This document shows, piece by piece, positions 22,591 to 36,200 of a stretch of 64,000 nt of DNA. The position numbers and the translations under genes are program-made. How positions within the stretch are numbered: position 1 is the first letter of the stretch; every line of letters starts with the position of its first letter. The DNA is taken from positions 10,512,706 through 10,576,705 of the forward strand of contig NC_088296.1 in the NCBI RefSeq assembly GCF_032854445.1, written 5' to 3'. Below the pieces are notes generated by a model. The model did not search any database and was not told where the DNA came from. It worked only from the letters and a program-made list of their open reading frames with translations. Origin of the DNA: Liolophura sinensis (Eukaryota; Mollusca; Polyplacophora; Chitonida; Chitonidae).

Positions 22591-24095
22591 TTTCGTATAT
22601 ACGTGTATGTCAGCATATTCTTCCTGCTTTAAAATGGATGCAACATGTAGTCTTAGGGCTATGTATGTGTACATATTTAAAAAAAATATTTAATTTCAGT
22701 TAAAGAAAACGCGTAGTGTTTTAATTTTCACCTTTATTCTTAGACTTGAGGCATATGACAAAAACCAGAATTTTGGAAAACAGATTCCTCTGCAGTATTC
22801 AAAGTCATTTTTCCACCATTGAAGACAATTACCGATTTATTTACAAGAGCAAAGGCAAACCGGTTATCTGGGATACAATGTTCATCCCAATATACAAAAA
22901 GCAAAACACACTCCGATTTGTTTTGCTACATTATAAGAGCTGTAATCTGAGGTGTAGCAATCTACATTGAGACCTGGGACCGGGTTCACGAAGCTCATTC
23001 AGCTAAGTAACCCCGTACATATCATGGCAACGTATGTTGTAGAAATATAAGGTGCACTCAGCTAAGGGCTTCTTACACTAAGTACGGTCTTCATGAAACT
23101 AGCCCCTACCCTTTTGTTGGTTGGGGGAATTAAAAATAACTGCTATCGGTTGAAGAAAATAAATTCTTAACTATATATATGATTTTGATCTTTTTTAAAT
23201 TGACAATATCACAGGTATGGAATGCCAACCGACAGGTAGTGCTTGGAGAAAACCCATGCACTTTTATTTCATTATTGTTTAATAACGGTTATCAAGTGCA
23301 TGGGCACGTGTGATTGTGTGTGTTAAAGGCGGGGTGATTGGGAACTGAGCCCACCTGCCGTAAATATATGTATGTACATTTGTTCATGTATTGCCAGATT
23401 CTATAACTGTTTGAAGCTGCAATTAATCAGAACCTGATGTGGGCTTATTCGTCAACACGCATGTCAGTATACGTCAATCACAACGGGAATGTGCGGTTGG
23501 AATGGGACCTAATGCACGCTGTAAAAATTTCGTAAAGCTAAGAAATACACTAGATGACCTGCGAAAATGGGGAAAATAGCTTTTGAGAAGCGGACATGAC
23601 TACATGTTCTTGTGTTCACTTTAACCTTATAAAACCCAAGTACCATGAAGATTATAAACAAAATTAGAAGGAATATGTTTATAATGTAGCAGAGAATTTA
23701 CTGGACTGTACTCCTAATGTGCCAATCACCAGCTGGTCAAACAACCAAACCCGTTTGCTTGTTAGTTGGACCTAGATTATTGTTCGGAAACAAAACAGGA
23801 GCAACTAAAGTAATACTTAAAGGTTGCTCATATCACTTCAGTTGGAACGAGAAAAGACACGTTGTGTCAATCAAGCTGGGAGATGTGGTTGGAGGAGAGA
23901 CTACAAAGGCTACAGTCTTCTTATTTTGACAGAATATGCAAAGCAGCAGACCGGACGTATATAGGAGCCGGGGCCAGAAGTTAAACTATGGCTAAAGGCC
24001 TTAATACAGCCTCAGTCAGACACGCAGAAATTATGACACAATAGCGGTCAAGGAGTGAGAAAGGATAACAGGAAATGTTTTCAAGGACTGAGGTA
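22590..24095. other. Intergenic region upstream of gene B
   Basis: Open frames at 22746-22970 and 23717-23929 plus have no recognised domain. The latter may be the 5' side of the YqaJ relic. Confidence 0.4.
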
Positions 24096-24099
24096 TTTT

Positions 24100-24300
24100 T
24101 GTTAACCCCAAATGTCCATTCTCCAGACTAGTTGATAGTGATCTTCTTATTGAAGTGAAATGCTCATATGTTGCATGGGATAAGAAGAACACTTCCATCA
24201 ACGTCCCATCCCTAAAGGAAAAAGATGGAACCTTCGGCATGTGAGGGAACCGCGTCTACTATTACTAGGTCCAAAGTGAGATGTATTACTCAGACAGATC
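24100..24300 (+). pseudogene. YqaJ-type exonuclease relic
   Basis: The plus frame reads SRLVDSDLLIEVKCSYVAWD, with D and E-V-K spacing typical of YqaJ/lambda exonuclease-like nucleases, then a stop, then YYY-stop-VQSEMYY, where the family has YYYQVQ. Two stops in about 60 codons mark it as dead. Such domains occur in some invertebrate DNA transposons. Confidence 0.5.
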
Positions 24301-24956
24301 TGCTCTGGATTTGTTGTCTGTAAAAAGTTCAGACGGAAGTTATTTGTTAATTAAATTCAAAAACATTTTCCCATGAGTATTCTTCATAACAGTGTTATTA
24401 ATTAAGTCGACACGATTAAATGTAACCTATTCAATGGGCGAAAGTATCTCTGGTTGTTTTTTGACTTATGTTAATGCAGTCTACATTTTGTTCCTGTTCA
24501 TATCTGAGAAATAACGCTATCGCTAGGACACTGACACAGTGGGATTACCCCACTGTTACTGTTCATGTGTCCAATGTGGCGTGCTTATCTGTAGGCCACA
24601 CGTTCATCAGTAACTTGTCGAAAGTTAGAGGTTTTACCTCGCGCACTTTTGCATAGAATACATTCGTTTAAGCAAGTAAATGTTAATGCTCAGTCAGTCA
24701 GAAATACAAAGTACTGAGAGTTACTTGAACAACACTATAGAAAATAATGTTTTCATACTCTTTGTTAAGCTGGAGGCCCTACTGGTAATTAAGTTTCCTT
24801 ATTTAAGGCATATGAAGATGGACATGGGCTAGATTTGTTTGCTTACCAGTGGCGTCTAACCAATCAATTCTGCTTGAGAAATGCTAAGGGATGTGTAGAT
24901 TGCTACAAGTTATACAGTAAAATGAACAGTTAGAAGAAAACCTCGACTGAGGTATA

Positions 24957-25360
24957 TTGACAAGAGGGTCATTTCACCGGTTACCCGTGACCATTTGCCA
25001 AATGTCACACCGTCGTCGCTGCTCTGGTTTTACTCTCTATGATGTAGCCGCATTTCACCGGTTACCCGTGACCATTTGCCAGATGTCACACCGTCGTCGC
25101 GGCTCTGCTTTTTACTCTCTATTCTGTAGCCGCATTTCACCGGTTACCCGTGACCATTTGCCAGATGTCACACCGTCGTCACAGCTCTGGTTTTTACTCT
25201 CTATGCTGTAGCCGCATTTCACCGGTTACCCGTGACCATTTGCCAGATGTCACACCGTCGTCACTGCTGTGGTTTTACTCTCTATGCTGTAGCCGCATTT
25301 CACCGGTTACCCGTGGCTATTTGCCAGATGTCACACTGTCGTCGCTGCTCTGGTTTAATG
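24957..25360 (-). repeat. Five-copy 81-82 bp satellite derived from family B
   Basis: ACCGGTTACCCGTGACCATT starts at 24976, 25057, 25139, 25221 and (as ACCCGTGGCTATT) 25302. The unit is the reverse complement of the inner part of the dispersed family B repeat, so one element expanded in place. Confidence 0.9.
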
Positions 25361-26314
25361 CTGTTTAAACCAAGGTGCTAGGGGGGCGTCTTGTCGCTAA
25401 TCAGTCCCTCCATGATCTCTAGCAGTCTGTCATGCGCTATCAGGTTTACCTAGAAAAGACAGATAAACCAACCGTCTCAGCCTATCTCTTAACATTAGAG
25501 CGAAGGCACTGCCTTTGATGTTTCACGGATTTTCTGGTTATTTACACCATACCACCTTTTTTTTTCTTACACATAAGCTGAATTGAACGAATAAAGAGAC
25601 GATTAAGACATGAAAAAAAGCCGAAAGCTGAAAACGATATATATACACAGGCACACGCTATTATACACATATTTCATGCTGCCGTTCTGTTTCACTAGAC
25701 TCACCTCCTTTAGAATTCAGAAGGAAATCTGGAAATTTCACCCTTATATAAATCAGAAGCAAATGTAGCATATAAGCCAGTTCTAATCCTTTTATTTGCA
25801 GAAATAAACTGCATGAAATAATATTATCCGGGGAGGTAGACGTACCAGCGTGACACAATCGATGATGTTTGAAGTCATCTCTACTTAATATGTATTTTTG
25901 CATTGATAGTGACGTAAAAGGTCTCAAAGTTCACAAATTCGAGCTCAGTGTAAGCTGACTTTGGTTAAGTAAATGAATGACGAGGCTTTCAACAATGGGC
26001 CAGACAAGATTACATCACCAGTTAATTCAATTTAAACAATGTTCTCTGTTTCACCCAAAGGTAAGCATTTTTCAGCGAACTCACTTTACTTGAATCTCAC
26101 TGATTTTCTCGCCTTGTAAAGCCACTTAATTGATTCTTTATTTTGCTTTATTTTCTTAACAGAAAAAAACTGATTATAACTTTATTTATTAACTTTAATA
26201 ATATCATTTCCGGTATTATTTTAAGAACTAATGTGTTTCCGAAAATGAATTTTTACGTACGAAACTTTTGGTGAAATACAGAATAAAAATAGTTGAAATA
26301 CAATGACAATCTCC

Positions 26315-27110
26315 ACGGACATATACGCTGTATACAAACAATACAAGAATACATATAGAAATAAACAATGACTTTGTTACATTACACTGTATATAGACAA
26401 TACAAGAATACATATAGAAATAAAACAATAACTTTGTTACATGACACTGTATATAGACAACACAAGAATACGTATAGAAGAAAACAATGACTTTGTTACA
26501 TTACACTGTATATAGACAACACAAAAATACATATAGCAATAAAACAATGACTGTTACATGACACTGTATATAGACAACACAAGAATACGTATAGAAATAA
26601 ATCAGTAACTTTGTTACATAACACTGCATGTAGACAACACAAGAATACATACAGAAATAAAACAATAACTTTGTTACATGACATTGTATATAGACAACAC
26701 AAGAATACGTATAGAAATAAAACAATAACTTTGTTACATGACACTGTATATAGACAACACAATAATACATACAGAAATAAAACAATGACTTTGTTACATG
26801 ACACTGTATATAGACAACACAAGAATACATATAGAAATAAAACAATAACTTTATTACATGACACTGTATATAGACAATACAAGAATACATACAGAAATAA
26901 AACAATGACTCTGTTACATAACACTGTATGTAGACAATACAAGAATACATATACAAAGAAAACAATAACTTTGTTACATGACACTGTATATAGACAACAC
27001 AAGAATACATACAGAAATAAAACAATGACTTTGTTACATGACACTGTATATAGACAACACAAGAATACATATAGAAATAAATCAATAACTTTGTTACATG
27101 TATATATATA
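26315..27110. repeat. 60-bp minisatellite, about 13 units
   Basis: The unit contains CAAGAATACATATAGAAATA then TTTGTTACATGACACTG. The period is 60 bp almost throughout, with one 3-bp deletion near 26550. Because 60 is divisible by three, long frames stay open on both strands; they are not genes. A (TA)n tract closes it at 27100. Confidence 0.95.
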
Positions 27111-27955
27111 TATATACATAGTCTTACCACGATATATAAACGTTCTGATGTGATCTAAACTGCCAGGTGTACTCAGTAATCGTCAATGGTGTAATATTAA
27201 TCAATTTTACATAGACTTTTGAATAACCGGCTTATGGCGCGAAACACCAGGAAAAAATCTACTTCAGATATATCCCGCTCCTGGTGTTAAAACTTACAGA
27301 AATGAGCCCATCCGATTCCACTTAGGCCATTTGCCGAGGTGACTGAGCGGCCCGCTTACGCTTACGTGACATAATCAACATACATTACGACATGTATAAA
27401 CATACATTCAAGTTTACAATAGAAACGAAATTTATCTACAAATGCACAATAAGTGATTTTAAGTACGGTACGCAAGTTATATATGCCAAGTAATCAAAAC
27501 ACTTAGTTAAAGAAAACGTGTTGTTATCATACCGATTAATCCCACATAAATTTATCGTTGAACTTTATTAAGTCGTGAGTATATTGAATAAAGTTGTGAT
27601 GTACAGGTACAGCTGAATATATCTTACTGGAATTTACTTACGGAGGCCACATTTATGCAGTTATACTACAATTTGGACAAAGAAATATCTCATATTTAAA
27701 GCAAACACATAAACATATGAAATACATATTCGTAAATAAATGACAAAAATTAATATAACAAAAAGTTTACAAAAATTTAAAACATTTAGAAATGGAAATC
27801 TTTTTGAATACATATATGTAAAATAATAATAACAATAACAGACCAACTGAACTTTTTAACATTTTCACATTTTTATAGAATTTTTATTTACATCATTCTG
27901 ATGTCATAAGCTGAACACAGTCAGTAAAATTTGTCTTGTTTGGTCGTGACACAAC
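27110..27955. other. Intergenic, strongly AT-rich
   Basis: No gene. A weak tRNA-like patch (GAGGTGACTGAGCGGCC near 27340) is probably an old SINE head. Confidence 0.4.
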
Positions 27956-27959
27956 TCTT

Positions 27960-28290
27960 ACATAAAGTCTAATGCAAAACCAGAGTACACAACTATATAG
28001 ATTATAGAAGAGTATACAACTAAAATATAAAGCCAGAGCATTACATTGAAATTAAACCGAAGAATACAACTAAATACTAATACTTGATTCTAAAACTAAA
28101 GCCCGCGTCTTGAATACACAACTGTTGTACAAAGTATAACACTAGACAACAGAACTAGAGTACACAGCAAGGGTACACAACTATAGTATACTACTAGTGT
28201 ACAGCATACAGCGCAAGCACATAACTAGATTGCAGAGATAGACAGCACAACTAGAGCACACATCTAGACAGTTAACTATGCCACTCAACT
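27960..28290. repeat. Degenerate ACTAGAGTACACAA-type repeats
   Basis: Irregular units of 20-26 bp around ACAACTAGAGTACACA. A small related patch lies at 16015-16080. Confidence 0.6.
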
Positions 28291-28369
28291 AGGCCTCTGA
28301 CCTTGTTTAGTTTTGAAAGGGGAAAGAGTACAGAGCTTTCCTGATGTCTAGTTTATTTTTTTATGATAT

Positions 28370-28430
28370 AATTACTTATTGGTGTTTTAGAAAACCGGGC
28401 TAAGGAAAACCCACGAGCATTCGCAAGTTA
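28370..28430 (-). mobile_element. Short tRNA-SINE fragment
   Basis: TTGGTGTTTTAGAAAACCGGGC then AACCCACGAGCATTCGC. Confidence 0.5.
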
Positions 28431-28684
28431 CAAGTAGATGTTCCAACGTACTGCCAGAGAGGATGAGCTTTATCAACATAGACATCTAAATACATTTACT
28501 GATTTCTTAAAAGGGAAAACGTTATGAGAAAAAAACATGTTTCCTTTTATAGCACAGTTCCATAAAAGTATAGCTAAATACTGGTTTAGTACATTGTATC
28601 TCCATCATGCCTTGTAGATACATTTGTGTTATATGCACATAAATTCGTAGGGAATTAGAACGAATAATAAGGCAATGTTGTACT

Positions 28685-28810
28685 TTGTTAAAACTTCCCC
28701 ATTGCACCTTGCAAAATTTCCACAATGTACTTTGTGACATTTTCAGATTGTGCTTTGTGACACTTCCGCATTGTAATGTGTGAATTTTCCACTTTGCACC
28801 TTGTGCAATG
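28685..28810. repeat. About 32-bp tandem repeat, four units
   Basis: The unit resembles CATTGCACCTTGCAAAATTTC with alternating TTGTGACA. It is 3' of gene C. Confidence 0.75.
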
Positions 28811-28924
28811 TATACAATGTATAATGTTTTCAATGAAGCAAGTTCATCAATGCGCATAGTTAAATCGTTTCGTGCACAGACCTATCCAGTCCGGCTTGCA
28901 TGCACGCTCAGTATAATATACTGG

Positions 28925-29521
28925 TGTCTAAATCAAACTCCATTCTATCACACTGGTATTCGTTTGTGTGTGACTGTTCCAGGCTGGATTAAGCAAAAAA
29001 TCCTTTTCTCAAGCATGTGAAGTAATTAAATTCGTACAGCATAGAGAGTAAAACCAGACCAGCGGCGACAGTGTTTTATAGTCGGCCAATGGTCACACGT
29101 AACCGGTGAAACACGGTCTCTTGTCAATGTACCTCTGTCAGCGTTTTATTCTAACTTTTCATGTAAATGCATAAAATAACAGCAATTTACACGCTATTTT
29201 TACAAGGAATACAGTACAATATAATAAAAGACGTACAGCATAGGGAGATGTCACACTATACGTCAGATAACTGAACACGCAATCAACTGAAAGATGGCAT
29301 CACGAATCTCTGATTGCCTTTCTATAATACGACATGCGCTCAGGTGGTTTCATGTAATGTGTAAAAAAGCTTTTTTACAAGCAAAGAGGCAATGAGACTT
29401 AACAATTTCATTTTGAACAGTGACGTCTGGATGTCTTCTTACAACATTATAATGGGTCCATTACAGGACTGTCCGAATGACCGCACGTGACTCCAAATTA
29501 TATGCTTGTGAACTGTTCCTC
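28925..29521. repeat. 3' flank of gene C, duplicated at gene A
   Basis: The counterpart of 1-796. It lacks part of the family B repeat tail and has small insertions. AATAAA on the minus strand near 29145-29150 could serve as a polyadenylation signal but lies within the repeat. Confidence 0.7.
29025..29200 (+). mobile_element. Family B repeat beside gene C
   Basis: At the same relative place as 100-370 next to gene A, so it was present before that duplication. Confidence 0.7.
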
Positions 29522-30206
29522 CTAAACTTTCTGCATCTTAATTTCATCATACTCATTACCATTTTGCTGTTCATTGCTTGTCAGCTGTACGCCATTGTCC
29601 CCAATTTGTCTGACAGCGCTGTATGTTGTGTCATATTGGACGTCATCGTTTCTATGTGGATTTCCGTCTCCGGCCTGCCCGGGCTGAATATTTTCTAGAC
29701 TTTCATCGTTTGGTTTTAAACCATACAGTGTGTTATAATTGTCCTCGGTGTTGGTGGTTGCAGTGGTAGGTTTTACGTGAGGTTTGGACAAAACATTGTA
29801 CGTGGATTCGCTCGGGGAAATTTTGGAAGCCTGGCTTTTCCCCGTAGTCAGCTGCTTGGCTTTGTTGTCTGCAATCTTGTGATTCGAGTACAGATACTTG
29901 TATTCACTCTCACTAGACTTCTGATCGGCGAAATTTCCTGCTAAGCTATACAAACTCTGTGGATCATTATTCAATTCTGCCTGTGGCGGTAGGTCAACTT
30001 CCTCGTAGCGGACGTCAGTGCCGGATGGCAACTGTGTACTGGAACCCAACACATCCGGTAGTGCTGGGTATGTTGGATTAGCAACCCCGCGCTGTTGTTG
30101 TACAGATTGATCAGTGATGTTTTCGTAAGCTATGACGTCAGAACGTTTCCTCTGCTTTTCTAACACTATATCTTCTCTAACACCTCCGCTCGAACGATTT
30201 CTTGCC
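29522..30206 (-). CDS. Gene C exon 9, cytoplasmic tail
   Basis: A 685-nt terminal exon after acceptor ATGCAG, with stop at 29522. It encodes residues 332-559 and has the fullest set of tyrosine motifs among the paralogues. Confidence 0.9.
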
Positions 30207-33200
30207 CTGCATTTTAAAAATTATACACATTAGTTTCGTTAATTATTTAATTTCTCAAGGAATATTTACAAATAGAAACGCCACGCTTGAAATGTCTGAT
30301 ATAGGGTAAAACAAAAAACTGTTCTGACGACAATATTTTTATATACTACTCTCGCTTTTCAACTGATTGACTGACTAAATATGAAAACTAAACAATCAAA
30401 ATATTACAAATGATTGTTACAAACAATTGTAACTAATCAGGTGAAAGTATTTATATAGACCCTCCCAGAGTACAATGTCCAGATGGCCGTCATGTTGCCC
30501 TTGTTTTACCATTTTGTTATATAAAACATTGGTTACGAGTGATTCAACATCGTTTTTCCAGTTACACCAATATGATATGGTGTATTTACTGACCATTTCC
30601 AGATTAATAGCATATCAGAACAAAAAAACTGTAGACCTATCTCCCAAAATAGCTAAGGTTATAATATTTCTCGACATTTTTTTTAAGTGCCACAACTCGA
30701 TGATGTTTTGAGACGAATCACATCTGAGGGAATTCCACAATGTCAAAATGTTAAACCTCGTCACAATGCTCAGCTTTTGGTAGTGGTAGTTACAATTTTG
30801 GTATCATTGTCTTCGATTATATTCATGAGGTAACTAAAATGTTGATCTATAAGGCTCAAAAATAAGTATCTCAAGTTCTGATTTCATAAAAGGCTGCTGT
30901 TGGGCACAATCCCATTGGTTACCTGAAAATAACAACAATGGCTAGGACCACAACGACCAGAAGAACCACTCCGCCTATACCTACTGCCAGACCGATCGTC
31001 AACGCTGAGGAATCCGCGGCTGTAGATGCAGCTGCGGCAGTTACAACTGAAGCGTAGTCAACAACAACAACTCAGTATATGAGCTTTTTGATGATTTTTT
31101 AACACAGTAGCGTTAATCCACATCCTAGTATTACGTTATATATTTTATTAAGAAACTTTGGACTACTTTAATAGCCCATAAAACGGGGAATGTTCAGATT
31201 TATGGATGGAAGGAATCAGACGCAGGACGAACAGAAATCACCGCACTTCGTCAGGTCAGTGACCGACTGGTTGCCATGAGAGAGATTTATTCGAATAAAT
31301 GGGTAGAGAATTCTCCGCTTAAACCAAAAACAAAGTCAAAAGAAAATCTTGAAGCCATTGCTCTATTTGATGCATGAAACATATTCAGTAGTTGAAATCA
31401 GGCCAACATGCAAATGTTCGCTTCCTTGGGTTAACCCTTATCAGTATAATGGCTCAGGCGGGGCGGCTTACTTGCCTTCGGTAAGTCGTCTCAGTGAAGC
31501 AGCACTAAATAAAAGAGCGGTGGAAATCAGTCCTGCAAGAAGGAGGCACATTACACGTACATGCATCCTAAGGATTCCTTCGTCGTCATATGACTGAAAA
31601 ATTGTTGAGTACGACGTTAAACCCCAAGCACTCTCTCACTCATTCACTCCTTGGGTTAAACTCCAAACTGGGACAAACACTTCCTGGTGCCCTGATTTGA
31701 GGTCGAAACGCACATTTGCTTGTCGTTCTGCATTTACTTACTTTTACTGCACCCCAACTCTTCACCCTCTTTCGCCTTGTATCCCTCCGCACACGCACAC
31801 GTGTAGTTGCCCTCGGTATTTGCACAAACAGAGTTGTTGCCGCATGTGTTTGGATTTTCGGTACACTCATCAATATCTATATGGCACGTTTAAAATATAT
31901 TTTTGGAATATATATATATGAGTGCAGAAATGATGGAATAAAAAAATCTTTCTTCAGTAAAATTCAAATGGTGCAATAGTTTGTTTTTCATTTCCGCTTT
32001 CTTGCAAGCAGAGCCATTATAGTATAAAATATACATGACAATCAACAGAAGAGAGGTTGTAAATTGAAATATAGATATACAGTTAAATGCACTAGTGGCA
32101 TATAATGTTTTGTTCTATGGCTAAAGTCGCCAAAATATTCAGAGGCGGCGCTGATACCATGTGGTTGCTGAGGTAAATTGACAAAAGGCCGTATTTCACC
32201 GCTTACGTGTGGACATTCAACAGCTATCAAACCTTCGTCGCTGTTCTGGTTTTACCCTCTATGCTTGACGTCTACATTACATTCCTTGTTTATGTGCATG
32301 TAATCGACTCAGTGTAGTCACCAGAATAATTACAGTGTAACGGAACTGAGATCAAGTTTTCGGCATGATGCAACACCGTAATCATGACGACATTGTATGA
32401 ATAAATGGCTGATTATGGTCTAACACCACATTGTACTGTGCGTGTGGACAGGTCTACGGACAGCCGCCTGAATCTGTCCTTTCTTCCGCTGGTACTTTAT
32501 TCTTCCTTACCCAGATTGCATCCCACGTCTTCACCCCCTTTCTGTCTATACCCCTCCGCACACGAGCACGTGTAGTTGGCCACCGTATTTACACAAACAG
32601 AGTTGTTACCACATATGGTTTGATTTTCGGTACACTCGTCAATATCTGCAGGACACACGTGAATCAGAAGCTTTAATAACAACTGCACTTTTACACTTGT
32701 GCCTTACATGGTGTTCATTTTTCGTTTGTTGCAAGCATACCTAACAACTATGATCTCTGCACCTTTATCAACAAAGTCAGTAAACAGAAAAGAATATGTA
32801 AATTTCAGAATAATTATAAATTCATTTTATCAACTGTATATAATATGTTGTTCGAGATCCAAGGCTGCGGAACTATTTAGAGACGGTGGTGATACCACGT
32901 GACTTCATTGTTAATGTAACCCTATCAATGGAGTCACCACAGTCATTTACACTAACTGATTTGGGATCAAGTCTTTGCCATAATAATTTAGTGAGGCAGC
33001 GCCATAAGCATTTCGACACATTGGATGATTAAATGGATAACGGATTAGGATCTAACACCACATTGTATTGTCGATGTGGACAGATCTTTGGACAGCCGCA
33101 TAAATCTGCCCTTTCTCCCTTGGTATCTTATATTTGCTTACCCACATTGCATCCCACATCTTCACCCTCCCTCTGCCTGTATCCCTCCGCACACGCGCAC

Positions 33201-36200
33201 GTGTAGTTGCCCACCGTGTTTACACAAACTGAGTTGTTACCACATATGCCGGGATTGTCAGTACACTCATCAATATCTGTATGAAAACATAAGCATACAT
33301 GACAAATGCACTGTTACATGTAACCTGCCTATTTCTACAGTAGAACATGAGGACTCCAATGCTTTATATGTTGTTCATTATTCGTTTGTTGGGAAAATAC
33401 CCGCCAAACTATGAAATCTGCATCGTTTTTTCTCAACAAAATCAGTAAACAGAAAATATGTAAATTTCAAAACAATTAAAAATTAATTTGACCATCAGTA
33501 TATAATATTTTGTCCTATGCCTAAGGTTGCGGGACAATCTACAGGGCCGTGGTGATACCATGTGGCTTCCTGTCTAATGTGATCCTATCAATGGAGTCAC
33601 CACAATCATTACACTGTGACTGAGATGGGATCAAGTCTTCGGCATGGTGCTTTAGTGAGGCCGCACAATAAATATGATGACACATTAGTTGATTAAAAGG
33701 ATGACTGGTTAGGAACAAACGCCAGCATTGTATCATAGGTGTGGACAGATCTTCGGAAAACCGCCTGTATTTACCCCGTTTTTCTGCCTGTGTTTACATT
33801 TACTTACCCATATTGCACCCCACCTGTTCACCCTCTCTTTGCCTGTATCCCTCCGCACATGTGCACCTGTAGTTGCCCACCGTGTTTTCACAAACGGCGT
33901 TGTTGCCACATCGCTCTGGCTTGTTGGCACATTCGTCGATGTCTTGTTAGGACATTTCAAGCATAAGCGAGATATGATTAACTACAAGAACATGGCACAT
34001 CTGTGACATGCAGCCAATATACTCTTCAAATGGGGTCAACAGAGTACTGGTTTCAAAGCTACCTTTCTAATCGAGGCCAAGATGTCCTTTATAATTACCT
34101 ATTTTTTTGTACAATCTCCCATTAAATATGGTGTGCCATGGGTTATATTTTAGCGCCAAAGATTGATTTGATTCACGTTTCACGCCGTTATTTCAATGTT
34201 AAAAAGTGTTTTGCCCTATTGGACTTATTGTCCTCTTTGTTGATGATATCATCTTTCCCCATTCGCCGGGAAATATCAACGAAACCATAAATACTATGAC
34301 ACATGAACTTACAAAATTGGAAGATTGGTTATATGGAATTAAACTCTCATTAAATATAGGTAAAACAAAAGTAATGATTGTAAAAACCGTCTTGAAAGGG
34401 TTTCCATCCGATATTTCCAACATGTTTACGGGGAAATAATTAAAGTAGATTTTGTCGTAATCTGCCTTTGCATTATTTTGAATGGTAAACTTCGCTGGGG
34501 GTCTCACATAAATCAGACATGTAGGAAAGTATCTAGAAATATCCGGCATTCAACATATTAAACAAAGTGTTAATAAAAACACACTTTATACTTTATGATT
34601 CTATGACATTTTCACATGTATCATATGATATATTTTTATGAAACAATTTATTTTTAATACAATTTCGGGTTTCGCTTGAGTGGTCAGCCTACTATAGTGC
34701 AGAGCAATATCCCTCGAGCCTGCATGTATCACAAATATTTTTTTTAAATAGTGTGTAGAGCTTGGGTCGTTACGTGTCACTGGCTGAAGGCAATTTTGAC
34801 AACGAATATGACTTTCCAGATAGCTGAATATACTCTACTCGTTAAAAGAAATAGAATATAGTTCAATTCATGCTGACTTCCTCTCCGATCTGACGTGGGA
34901 AGGTCTTCCAGCCACCTGTGCATGGCCATATTGTTGGCGGCCGTCGAGTGAGTGCGGCGATGTTAAACATCAATCAAATGAACAAATAAATATTAAATAT
35001 ACACACAGACAACCGCTATTTCTTTTCCAAATATGGGCTATTTCTCTGTCTTTCAGTTTAAACATACTGCTCTCTTATTCATGGAACTACAAATTTATAA
35101 CAATTTCAGGTTAAATCAATTTGCTAGTGTCGTCCAGGCCCATACATTAATTCATCATGCGGAACAACACCCTCTACATCCGTCGGCTATTTTATCTGTG
35201 AGCGTTGACAAGAAGAGAAGATTAAATTTACCAAAAGTAGAAGTATATAAGTAAATACTGAGACATGAAAATGGGGATGAATGTCACAGGGCTGGGGTTT
35301 ATCACCGTACTTAAGAATATTTGACATTATATACGACGGCGACCAGCATTATAGTGGAAGAAATCAGGGACCGCCCTGGGGAAACCCACGACCATCCGCT
35401 GGTTACTGTCAAACCTTCCCACATGCTTCTTTTGGAAACATTTTACACGGTAATTTGATACATACAATTACCCGACTAGAACTTTAAACTACAATCTTTA
35501 TAAACCAATTTATCGCTCGACACCGTTCCACGACTGAACCATGGCCTTGCTACAAATATCTAACGAACATACAGAAGTAATACCGCGCCAGCTACAGGTG
35601 TAAACCTGATTCGAGCCAGTGGCCTTAGTGGGAGAGCCAGCGCGGTACCCTGAGAATCAAAGCTTATGACTGATGTAAAGTATTACTCACCCAGACACTG
35701 TCCTTTAGCAGACCTTTGTGCTCCAGCTGAGCAAAGACACACGTGTCCCAATAAGGTATATTTACACGCGGTGTTGACAGGACACGCGCCCCATGTAGTC
35801 CCACATCTTTCTGTTTTACGACAAAAAATGTTCAATACATTTTCGCGCAAACAGGAACCAGTTACATAAAGTTGTATTGGCCACCGCAGAAAGGTATGAT
35901 GATTTCACATTATGATTGCATCTATACGCCCATAACGATGTCTTTCGTTTTTCAAAAGATTGTAAAGACATTTGCAATATCGTTGCTGTGTACCTTATTC
36001 TTTATAATCTGGGCGAGAGCTATCCATCATGTAAAGTAGTTACACAGACGTAAACTAGGATTTACTGTTAACGTACGCAGAAAAACATTACCGGTGGCAA
36101 ATTTTCACAGGCACAATAGAGTGTGGATGTGTGCATGAGGGTACAAAACGTACACATTTGCTTTTCTAGGAGAAGCAGCATTACTATATTATAGATACAC

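Noticed and set aside
24957-25368. Overlapping open frames of 72-84 codons with repeated motifs
   Set aside because: They fall wholly within the 81-82 bp satellite derived from family B.
26496-27153. Open frames of 180-209 codons on both strands
   Set aside because: They are products of a 60-bp tandem repeat, whose period keeps all frames in register. Translations are simple repeats, with no start context or splice support.
31697-33966. Plus-strand frames over the gene C cbEGF exons
   Set aside because: They are antisense shadows; their repeated look comes from the duplicated exons.
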